From Lachnospiraceae bacterium (GTDB lineage Bacteria > Bacillota_A > Clostridia > Lachnospirales > Lachnospiraceae), in assembly GCA_028694115.1 (NCBI GenBank), contig JAQUUB010000102.1, forward strand, positions 1-16,017: a DNA stretch of 16,017 bases, given 5' to 3'. Of this stretch, positions 1 to 5,424 are shown piece after piece. Under the pieces are notes generated by a model, which saw nothing but the letters and a program-made list of their open reading frames with translations, was not told where the DNA came from and did no database searches. Made by a program: the position numbers and the translations under genes. Within the stretch, counting starts at the first letter, position 1. Each line of letters opens with the position of its first letter.

Positions 1-70
1 TGTAACTACCCTGGCCATTTAAATATTCCATTACAACTTTCATTTTAGTTTGGAAACTATGTTTTGCCAT
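1..70 (-). CDS. IS3-family transposase OrfA, N-terminal part (runs off window)
   Basis: The ATG is at 70-68 on the minus strand, behind GGGAGG about 11 bases upstream. The 23 visible residues begin MAKHSFQTKMKVVMEYLNGQ. This matches the usual start of IS150-group OrfA proteins (MAKYSxEFKLKVVxEYLxGxG), which opens a helix-turn-helix DNA-binding domain that recognises the IS ends. The frame is open to the window edge, so the gene is incomplete here. Family assignment rests on this short stretch together with the IS-like end just upstream of it. Confidence 0.7.
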   Translation of the reverse strand, partial: MAKHSFQTKMKVVMEYLNGQGSY

Positions 71-126
71 GAAAAAGCGACCTCCCAATCATTAGATTTT
101 TGGTCTAACTCTTGGGGGTCGCTTCA
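1..126 (-). mobile_element. Right end of an IS3/IS150-type insertion sequence (partial)
   Basis: Read on the minus strand, the element begins at about 126 with TGAAGCGACCCCC, followed by AGAGTTAGACC. An end starting 5'-TG with a GACCCCC/AGTTAGAC block is typical of IS150-group IS3 elements. The transposase OrfA start lies 56 bp inside. The first bases also form a stem (GCGACC near 76-82 with GGTCGC near 117-122), so the end may fold as a transcript hairpin. The other end is outside the window, so length, target duplication and activity cannot be judged. Confidence 0.75.
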
Positions 127-176
127 AAAATCAGTTCTTTTTTTATATTACCATTTAGTAATGTTTGTTGTTTCAT
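126..176 (-). pseudogene. 5' stub of a MATE-type efflux gene cut by the IS
   Basis: An ATG at 176-174 on the minus strand is preceded by AGGAG seven bases upstream, a proper initiation site. It encodes MKQQTLLNGNIKKELIF before the IS sequence begins; the frame then stops inside the IS at 105-107. The pattern MKxxx-x-GNI-x-K-x-L-x-x-F matches the N-terminus of MATE transporters, including the intact MATE in this window (MKNNFTEGNILKALLKF). It lies divergent from the LysR gene, a common regulator-target layout. Only 17 codons are left, so the family call is an inference. Confidence 0.5.
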
Positions 177-242
177 TTCCTATCTCCTGAGTTCAAATTA
201 CTTTTGATGCAACACTGATTATAGAAGAAAAATGAAAGGTTG

Positions 243-270
243 TATAATGCATATTTGTGTTATAAAATAT
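243..270 (+). promoter_or_regulatory. LysR promoter region with LysR-type dyad
   Basis: A TATAAT sequence lies at 243-248. Just downstream is a perfect dyad at 251-270, ATATTT-N8-AAATAT, which fits the loose T-N11-A plan of LysR-type boxes. It sits between the two divergent starts (176 on minus, 301 on plus), where such a regulator would bind to control itself and its neighbour. No good -35 box is evident, and AT-rich dyads arise easily by chance. Confidence 0.35.
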
Positions 271-300
271 ACATAAATGCTCATATTAGAAGGAGAAATT

Positions 301-1185
301 ATGACATCACTAGAAATCGAAGCTTTTTTATCTATTATAAGATGTGGAAATATTTCAGCGTCAGCGAAGGAATTGTATGTCACACAGTCAGCACTCAGCA
401 GGAGACTGCAGGCATTGGAAAATGAATTGGGATATCCGCTGTTACTGCGCCAAAAAGGAATGCACAATATCCAGCTGACAGAAGAAGGAAAAGCATTTCT
501 ACCTGTGGCAGAAAAATGGCTGAGCTTATGGGAAGAGACGAGCGCAATCCGTAATCTGGATCAGAAGCCGTTGCTGAAGATGGCATCAATTGGAAGTGTG
601 AGTACTTATATTTTGCCAGAGATATTTCGAGAATTTTTGAAAGATAATAAATACAATCTTGAGTTTCATCTATATCATTCACAAGAGGCATATGGCTATG
701 TGGAGAGCGGACTTGCTGATTTTGCGTTTGTCTCCAATCCAATGTATTCAAGAACCGTACAGACCATTCCGCTCTTTTCCGAACCGTTCGTCTTGGCAAG
801 TAATCAGAAGTTAGGCAAGAAGGATGCAGAGATAAAAACGGAATCGTTGGAAGCAAAAAATGAAGTCAGACTTCCGTGGAATCAGGAATACGATGCATGG
901 CACAGACAGTGGTTTGATGAAAGCATCTATCCAAATGTGTTCTTAGACCAGATGTCTCTGATGGAGGAGTTTCTGACGAAGGAGAATTGGGCGATTGTAC
1001 CTTGGTCTGTCGGAGAAAAGTTGGAGGAAAAAGGATTCCATATCTATCATCTTTCCGATGTACCAACAGACCGTGTCATTTATTATTTAATTAAGAACGA
1101 TGAGAAAAAAGAACTTGTTGACTGTGTGCTGCAGCTTTTGCGGAAGCATATAGCATCAAAAAAGAATATGAAAATACTAGGGTAA
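301..1185 (+). CDS. LysR-family transcriptional regulator
   Basis: A 294-residue protein, the normal size for LysR regulators. Residues about 3-62 form the winged helix-turn-helix: MTSLEIEAFLSIIRCGNISA, then ASAKELYVTQSALSRRLQAL, then ENELGYPLL, all very typical. Residues about 90-290 form the substrate-binding-like effector domain. The start at 301 is preferred over an in-frame ATG at 277 because AGAAGGAG lies at 289-296, correctly spaced. It diverges from a MATE-like gene interrupted by an IS, so its presumed target is lost; it may still act on itself. The effector cannot be predicted. Read as a cytoplasmic DNA-binding protein, probably tetrameric as is usual for the family. Confidence 0.93.
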   Translation: MTSLEIEAFLSIIRCGNISASAKELYVTQSALSRRLQALENELGYPLLLRQKGMHNIQLTEEGKAFLPVAEKWLSLWEETSAIRNLDQKPLLKMASIGSVSTYILPEIFREFLKDNKYNLEFHLYHSQEAYGYVESGLADFAFVSNPMYSRTVQTIPLFSEPFVLASNQKLGKKDAEIKTESLEAKNEVRLPWNQEYDAWHRQWFDESIYPNVFLDQMSLMEEFLTKENWAIVPWSVGEKLEEKGFHIYHLSDVPTDRVIYYLIKNDEKKELVDCVLQLLRKHIASKKNMKILG

Positions 1186-1187
1186 AC

Positions 1188-1313
1188 ATGCAAATAGAGA
1201 TATTTTATGAATCTGAATTCAGTTTAAAAAGGGGTGCATCGTTACATTGTATCAATAGCATTGTCCCAATGAACGAAGGGACACGCTTATTAACACACCG
1301 ATATCGGCAATAA
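1188..1313 (+). other. Short open frame (41 codons), coding status doubtful
   Basis: An ATG two bases after the LysR stop opens a 41-codon frame starting MQIEIFYESEF and containing MNEGTRLL. It has no separate ribosome site. Its second half overlaps the first copy of the 25-bp direct repeat (1267-1291); the other copy (2573-2597) encodes the same MNEGTRLL in an open frame ending at about 2638. That could mean both are scraps of one former gene. I do not recognise it. The frame ends among the operator-like palindromes upstream of the first Fic gene. Confidence 0.2.
1267..1291. repeat. 25-bp direct repeat, copy 1 (left of Fic1)
   Basis: This stretch, beginning CAATGAACGAAGGGACACG, is identical over 25 bp to 2573-2597. 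The two copies are 1306 bp apart and bracket the first Fic gene with its recombinase remnant. In this copy only, GTCCC at 1263-1267 can pair with GGGAC at 1278-1282. Confidence 0.85.
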
Positions 1314-1369
1314 AAAAATAAAATATTACGCAGTATATTGTTGTAAAATTGCCGATATCGGCATATAAT
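1299..1369 (+). promoter_or_regulatory. Fic1 promoter with twin palindromic operators
   Basis: A promoter with -35 TTGTAA (1341-1346), a 17-bp spacer and -10 TATAAT (1364-1369) precedes the Fic gene. The spacer ends with a perfect 14-bp palindrome TGCCGATATCGGCA (1350-1363) that touches the -10 box. A second site, CCGATATCGG (1299-1308) followed by CAAT, matches its core and lies 53 bp upstream, about five helical turns. Two sites on one face of the helix suggest cooperative repression, possibly by the Fic protein's own N-terminal DNA-binding domain. The start point would lie at about 1376, giving a very short leader. Confidence 0.75.
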
Positions 1370-1390
1370 AATATAAAAGGAGGTGCTTGT

Positions 1391-2281
1391 ATGTTGTACA
1401 AATCGGTAAATGAAATGGCAAAAAAGTGGAAAATTTCAGAACGTTCTGTCCGAAACTATTGTTCACAGGGACGTGTAGAAGGTGCTTTTCTTACAGGTAA
1501 AACATGGAATATACCGGAGAATGCACAAAAACCAGGCCGAAAGGCAAGAACTGTGGTGAAAGCACCTACACTTTTGAACATACTTCAGAGGGAAAAGGAA
1601 AGCAGACTTTCGGGAGGAATCTATCATAAAGTACAGATAGAGTTGACCTATAATTCCAACCACATAGAAGGTAGTCGATTAACCCATGATCAAACGAGAT
1701 ATATTTTTGAAACCAGCACTATAGGCGTTTCAGATGAGTCAATTAATGTAGATGATATTATAGAGACCACCAATCACTTTAAATGCATTGATATCATTAT
1801 CGACTATGCAAAGAATATGCTTACAGAAAAGCTTATAAAGCAATTACACAATACACTAAAACAAGGAACTAGCGACAGTCATAAGGATTGGTTTGCAGTA
1901 GGGGACTATAAAAAATTACCAAATGAGGTTGGCGGCCTTGAAACGACAGCTCCTGAAGAGGTTGGAGAAGAGATAAAGAAATTACTGAAACAATATAATA
2001 AAAACGAAGAAAAAACCTTAGAAGATATCATAGCATTTCATGAACAATTTGAACGGATTCATCCATTTCAGGATGGAAATGGCAGGGTTGGAAGACTGAT
2101 TATGTTTAAAGAGTGTTTGAAGAATAATATTGTGCCTTTTATTATTACAGATGAATTGAAGATGTTTTACTATCGCGGACTGCGTGAGTGGAGAATGGAA
2201 AAAGGATATCTGATAGATACCTGTTTGACAGCACAAGATTATTTTAAGAAGGTTATGGATTACTATAGAATTAAGTATTAA
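1391..2281 (+). CDS. Fic-domain AMP-transferase with N-terminal helix-turn-helix
   Basis: A 296-residue protein. Residues 1-42 resemble an excisionase/MerR-type helix-turn-helix (SVNEMAKKWKISERSVRNYC, ending in TWNIP). Residues about 85-270 hold the Fic fold. The class II inhibitory motif SNHIEG is at 89-94, so E93 should block ATP binding until relieved. The active motif HPFQDGNGRVGR is at 224-235 with catalytic H224. All key residues are present, so the enzyme should be competent to transfer AMP to a hydroxyl side chain of a target protein; the target is unknown. The start at 1391 has AAAGGAGGT at 1376-1384; an upstream in-frame ATG at 1349 falls inside the operator and is rejected. The DNA-binding domain plus promoter palindromes suggest autoregulation. 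Confidence 0.9.
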   Translation: MLYKSVNEMAKKWKISERSVRNYCSQGRVEGAFLTGKTWNIPENAQKPGRKARTVVKAPTLLNILQREKESRLSGGIYHKVQIELTYNSNHIEGSRLTHDQTRYIFETSTIGVSDESINVDDIIETTNHFKCIDIIIDYAKNMLTEKLIKQLHNTLKQGTSDSHKDWFAVGDYKKLPNEVGGLETTAPEEVGEEIKKLLKQYNKNEEKTLEDIIAFHEQFERIHPFQDGNGRVGRLIMFKECLKNNIVPFIITDELKMFYYRGLREWRMEKGYLIDTCLTAQDYFKKVMDYYRIKY

Positions 2282-2287
2282 GAAGTA

Positions 2288-2393
2288 ATGGTACAGCAGG
2301 GACTTGATGGGGAGCAGACGGGATTTCGAGAGGAACTTTGGGGCAGACCGGTAGACCATATCAGAGCAGAAGATGAGAAAACAGTAATGGAAA
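2288..2393 (+). pseudogene. Serine recombinase C-terminal remnant, copy 1
   Basis: From about 2297 the DNA matches the remnant at 12692-12892 and encodes QGLDGEQTGFREELWGRPVD, then HIRAEDEKTV, the lever-like end of a large serine recombinase (family pattern: L-x-x-L-D-G-x-x-T-E-F-x-E-x-L-W-x-x-L-V-D). The match ends near 2390, where unrelated sequence begins, so both the catalytic part and the last 15 or so codons are missing. It lies in the Fic1 frame, separated from it only by the Fic1 stop and a few codons. It cannot make a working recombinase. Confidence 0.75.
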
Positions 2394-2571
2394 GAACAGG
2401 AATGCTGATTCCATCACCAAAAGCAACATGCCAGTCCATGAATCTGATTTCTTTTGATCCGGCAGGAACCTTTCGCTTTGCTGATTGTATCTTTTAGGAG
2501 AGCCAATCAGCGGAGAAGATACTATAGAAAAGATGCCAGGCAGTATTCACATTGAAGTTTATAAAGAATAA
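2391..2571 (+). pseudogene. Unidentified frameshifted gene fragment
   Basis: After the recombinase remnant the frame continues to a TAG at 2495-2497 (containing CQSMNLISFDPAGTFRFADC). From about 2500 a second frame reads GEPISGEDTIEKMPGSIHIE, then VYKE and a stop at 2569-2571. The two pieces look like one protein end broken by a frameshift around 2495. I do not recognise the family. No ribosome site or start supports expression. Confidence 0.35.
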
Positions 2572-2572
2572 A

Positions 2573-2597
2573 CAATGAACGAAGGGACACGCTTATT
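2573..2597. repeat. 25-bp direct repeat, copy 2 (right of Fic1)
   Basis: Identical over 25 bp to 1267-1291. Downstream, the frame through the repeat stays open for about 21 codons (MNEGTRLLIQQNRTRTFKKA). It closes the unit formed by Fic1, the recombinase remnant and the unknown fragment. Confidence 0.85.
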
Positions 2598-2844
2598 GAT
2601 ACAACAAAACAGGACTAGAACATTCAAAAAGGCTGTGTAAAGGCTTTGTTTGGGGGTATCCTAACGTTATACGCTTAAAGAATGAAACTACTTTAAACAG
2701 GTATTCGAGTTTTACAGTGAAAATCGAATACCCGATTAACGATATCTATGGGGTATCGTTATAATTTTATAATCGTTAAATTTTGAATAGGACGAAAAAT
2801 TAAAATGAATTAGATGAAGAAGACGATGTTAATCCCAATACGGA
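2598..2844. promoter_or_regulatory. Gene-free stretch with two perfect dyads upstream of Fic2
   Basis: No credible gene is seen here. The stretch holds GGTATTCGA (2700-2708) facing TCGAATACC (2724-2732), whose loop also pairs TTTT with AAAA. It also holds TAACGATA (2737-2744) facing TATCGTTA (2754-2761), followed by a further half site AATCGTTA near 2772. GGGGTATC plus GTTATA occurs twice (about 2653-2670 and 2750-2763). These could be operators or remnants of an earlier promoter. Function is inferred only from symmetry. Confidence 0.45.
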
Positions 2845-2905
2845 TTGCATTTCTCCCAAAAACAATATATAATTGGGAGAAAGAAATATATAATTGGGAG
2901 AAAGA
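2845..2905 (+). promoter_or_regulatory. Fic2 promoter with dyad and 21-bp tandem repeat
   Basis: TTGCAT (2845-2850), a 17-bp spacer and TATAAT (2868-2873) form a plausible promoter. A 9-bp inverted repeat, TTCTCCCAA (2851-2859) and TTGGGAGAA (2873-2881), brackets the spacer and the -10 box. A 21-bp unit (from 2864) is repeated in tandem from 2885, duplicating both the TATAAT (2889-2894) and the TTGGGAGAA half site (2894-2902). The layout suggests a repressor site over the promoter. Confidence 0.6.
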
Positions 2906-2917
2906 AGGTGCAACTGT

Positions 2918-3985
2918 TTGCGAAAATTTGATTATGAAAAACTGGGTACTGGAACATGGGATAATGAAATCTTGTCGTATGTTGCAAAAATTCATGAATT
3001 TAAAGGGAAACAGGAACTATATATCAGACAAAAGCCTGTGGAACTGGAGCGTCTGATACAGATCGCAAAAGTACAGAGTACAGAAGCATCCAATCGTATC
3101 GAAGGAATTGTGACAACAAATGCCAGATTGAAACAACTGGTAGAAGATAAAACAACACCAAAGAATCGCGATGAAAGTGAAATCTTAGGATATCGGAATG
3201 TTTTAAATCTAGTTCATGAGAATTATGAAATGATACCGGTAAGACCGAATTATATCCTGCAGATGCATCGGGATTTGTTGAAATATACTGCACTATCCTA
3301 TGGGGGATGTTTTAAGACTACACCAAATGAAATTGATGCTGTGTTGCCAAATGGAGAGAAGACAGTATTATTTCGTCCATTAGCTCCGTATGAGACCCCA
3401 GATGCCATTGCCATGATCTGCGAGAGCTATCAAAAGACATTGGAGAAAGAGCAGATTGATCCTCTTATCTTAATGCCATGCTTCATTTTGGACTTTCTGT
3501 GTGTCCATCCGTTTAATGACGGCAATGGCAGAATGAGCAGGCTTTTGACACTGCTTTTTTTGTATCGAAATGGATATATGGTTGGACAGTATATCAGTAT
3601 CGAAAAAGCAATAGCGGATACAAAAGAGGCGTACTATGAAGCACTTGCAGCGGCCAATCAGAATTGGTATGAGGAAGAAAATGATCCAAAACCATTCATA
3701 AAATATATGCTTGGAGTGATTTTGTCATGTTATCGAGAATTTGAAAATCGTATTACAATGGCAAATAGAGCAGGTACTAAAAGTACATCTTATGATGTGG
3801 TAAAAGAGTATGTCTCTAATAAGATTGGGACATTCACAAAGCAGGAAGCCTTAATTGCATGTCCAAGTCTTGGCAGTTCTTCCGTAGAAGCAGCCTTAAA
3901 AAAATTGGTTGCGGACGGGACTCTTGCAAAAATGGGTGCAGGAAGAAAAACGCACTATGTCAGAAGCGATGCTTTAAAAAAATGA
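2918..3985 (+). CDS. Fic-family AMP-transferase with C-terminal winged helix
   Basis: A 355-residue protein of the common Fic-N/Fic/winged-helix type. It starts with TTG at 2918: AGAAGGTG (2903-2910) is spaced seven bases before it, and MRKFDYEKL is the family's usual N-terminus. The longer TTG start at 2894 lies within the promoter repeat and is rejected. The inhibitory motif SNRIEG is at 58-63. The catalytic motif HPFNDGNGRMSR is at 197-208 with H197. Residues about 285-355 look like a winged helix (SYDVVKEYVSNKIGTFTKQE, then ALKKLVADGTL). It is predicted to transfer AMP to an unknown protein hydroxyl, normally self-inhibited. It differs from the neighbouring Fic protein in domain layout and is not a duplicate of it. 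A recombinase remnant follows its stop codon in the same frame. Confidence 0.92.
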   Translation: MRKFDYEKLGTGTWDNEILSYVAKIHEFKGKQELYIRQKPVELERLIQIAKVQSTEASNRIEGIVTTNARLKQLVEDKTTPKNRDESEILGYRNVLNLVHENYEMIPVRPNYILQMHRDLLKYTALSYGGCFKTTPNEIDAVLPNGEKTVLFRPLAPYETPDAIAMICESYQKTLEKEQIDPLILMPCFILDFLCVHPFNDGNGRMSRLLTLLFLYRNGYMVGQYISIEKAIADTKEAYYEALAAANQNWYEEENDPKPFIKYMLGVILSCYREFENRITMANRAGTKSTSYDVVKEYVSNKIGTFTKQEALIACPSLGSSSVEAALKKLVADGTLAKMGAGRKTHYVRSDALKK

Positions 3986-4147
3986 AGAATCACGGAGAAG
4001 CATTCAAGGTTTAAAGAACTGGAATCAGCCATCCAAGAGAAGAACGATACAAGGGAACTTTGGGGCAGACCGGTAGACCATATCCGGGCAGAAAATGAGA
4101 AAACAGTAACGGTAGTGTTCCGAGGTGGAATCGAAATTATCGTATAA
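3986..4147 (+). pseudogene. Serine recombinase C-terminal remnant, copy 2 (internal deletion)
   Basis: Reading on in frame after the Fic2 stop gives RITEKHSRFKELESAIQEKN, DTRELWGRPVDHIRAENEKT, then VTVVFRGGIEIIV and a stop at 4145-4147. Against the copy at 12692-12892, exactly 22 codons (66 bp) are missing between DTRE and LW. The true recombinase end (VVFRGGIEI) is intact here, and an intrinsic terminator follows, so this is the real 3' end of an ancestral recombinase gene. No catalytic domain is present. Confidence 0.8.
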
Positions 4148-4170
4148 TATAGAAAAAACACGAATCAGAA

Positions 4171-4205
4171 GGCGGTCAATGGAAATAGTAGTTGGCCGCC
4201 TTTTT
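4171..4205 (+). terminator. Intrinsic terminator after recombinase remnant 2
   Basis: GGCGGTCAA (4171-4179) pairs with TTGGCCGCC (4192-4200), allowing one G-U pair, followed by TTTTT. The same structure follows remnant 3 at 12915-12947. It would also end Fic2 transcripts. Confidence 0.85.
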
Positions 4206-4279
4206 ACTGAAAATCATTGTTCTGCTGATGGAATAGATAATATTTTGTAAGAGAGCAGAGAAAATCCTATTTTGGGTAC

Positions 4280-5236
4280 TTATTTAGATAACAGCATGCA
4301 ATATTCTCTGGGTGACATATGATAATACTCACGAAAAGCCTTATAAAAATTGCTGTTATTGCTATATCCCAACATGGCGGCAATATCTTCAATACTCAGG
4401 TCAGTTCCTTTAAGCAGCGCAATGGCTCGTTCCATTCGTTGTTCTAACAGAATTTCTGAAAAGGATCTGCCAAGTTCTTTTCTGATATACCCTGAAATGT
4501 AGTTTGGGTGATAAGAGAAATGTGCGGAAATGTCACCCAGTGTTACAGTGTCAAAATGTTCTCCAATATACTGAACAATTTTTTCGGACAGCTTATCTGT
4601 TTCTGCTGTCGGATTGGATTTTGCATATTGTCTTGCGACCTGCATAAGCAGGGCAAGTGTCAATGGCTTTAGCACATCCTGCGTGTTCTCCTGCCGATTC
4701 GCATATTCAACAATCATCAGTTCCAGTAGACTACGGACAGAGAATAAATCCTCAAACTTTAACTGAATGTACTCATCGGAGTATTCATTGATTTGTGGAT
4801 TTAGAAAGAAATGAAACAGTGTTCTGTTTGCAGAAAGAACATGGAGAAATGTCTTAAAAAATGCCTGTGTCTGAATCAATACGCCCACAATAATAATTTC
4901 AGTATCACTTTGGCCATTTGGTGCATATCCGGCATAGGGCTGTCCGATATAGCACTCACCCTCATGAACTGTGATTCGGTTATCAAACTGGTAGCTTAAA
5001 GCTCCATAATCTCCTTGATAAGCAAAGTTGAAAAAGAAATAATCCTGCCGATGAAACATCTGATTGATGAAATTACCTTTATAAACACAAATCATGACAT
5101 CTTCTGTTGAATCACCAGGCCAGAGCTGTGTTTTTTCCCGTGTACTGCCGGGGGAAACATCAAGATATTTCCACTCGATGGCATCAAATTCCTTTCCTAA
5201 CCTTTCTATGGAGGAAAGTAGTAGTGCATTATCCAT
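4280..5236 (-). CDS. AraC-family transcriptional regulator with cupin-type sensor domain
   Basis: A 318-residue protein on the minus strand with AGGAGG just upstream of the ATG at 5236. Residues about 25-130 resemble the cupin-like ligand-binding domain of AraC regulators. Residues 217-316 are the double helix-turn-helix: LGDISAHFSYHPNYISGYIR, then ELGRSFSEILLEQRMERAIA, then IEDIAAMLGYSNNSNFYKAF, ending in the family signature FREYYHMSPREY. It is divergent from the iron alcohol dehydrogenase (188 bp apart), so it most likely activates the redox cluster to its right in response to a small molecule; the ligand is unknown. Nothing is broken in the sequence. Confidence 0.92.
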   Translation of the reverse strand: MDNALLLSSIERLGKEFDAIEWKYLDVSPGSTREKTQLWPGDSTEDVMICVYKGNFINQMFHRQDYFFFNFAYQGDYGALSYQFDNRITVHEGECYIGQPYAGYAPNGQSDTEIIIVGVLIQTQAFFKTFLHVLSANRTLFHFFLNPQINEYSDEYIQLKFEDLFSVRSLLELMIVEYANRQENTQDVLKPLTLALLMQVARQYAKSNPTAETDKLSEKIVQYIGEHFDTVTLGDISAHFSYHPNYISGYIRKELGRSFSEILLEQRMERAIALLKGTDLSIEDIAAMLGYSNNSNFYKAFREYYHMSPREYCMLLSK

Positions 5237-5424
5237 ATGTACGCCTCCTGTGATAATAGCATTTTCATTTTGAACTTTTATATTGTGAAATCCTTTTTAG
5301 TGATTATATCATGTAATATTAAGATTTACCACTAATAGTGTTAACTTTTGGCGGTGTTTTTCAGAACTTGCTAGTCTATAATTCAAGCATACCAAAAAAC
5401 AAATTCATTTGCAGGAGGATTATT
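5237..5424. promoter_or_regulatory. Divergent promoter region between araC-type gene and alcohol dehydrogenase
   Basis: On the plus strand TATAAT at 5377-5382 lacks a good -35 box at the right distance, as expected for an activator-dependent promoter. On the minus strand TATAAT occupies 5308-5303. A short palindrome CACTAATAGTG lies at about 5330-5340 between them, a candidate regulator site. Assignments rest on position and weak consensus only. Confidence 0.4.

Noticed and set aside
2288..2497. 69-codon frame as an intact small gene
   Set aside because: Its first half is recombinase tail shared with two other loci and its second half is an unrelated broken fragment.
2864..2905. Two-unit 21-bp repeat as a CRISPR or iteron array
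   Set aside because: Only two adjacent copies without spacers, located on promoter elements.
2814..3056. 80-codon plus-strand frame over the Fic2 promoter
   Set aside because: It reads through the 21-bp tandem repeat (repeated IYNWEKE) and overlaps Fic2 in another frame; there is no ribosome site.
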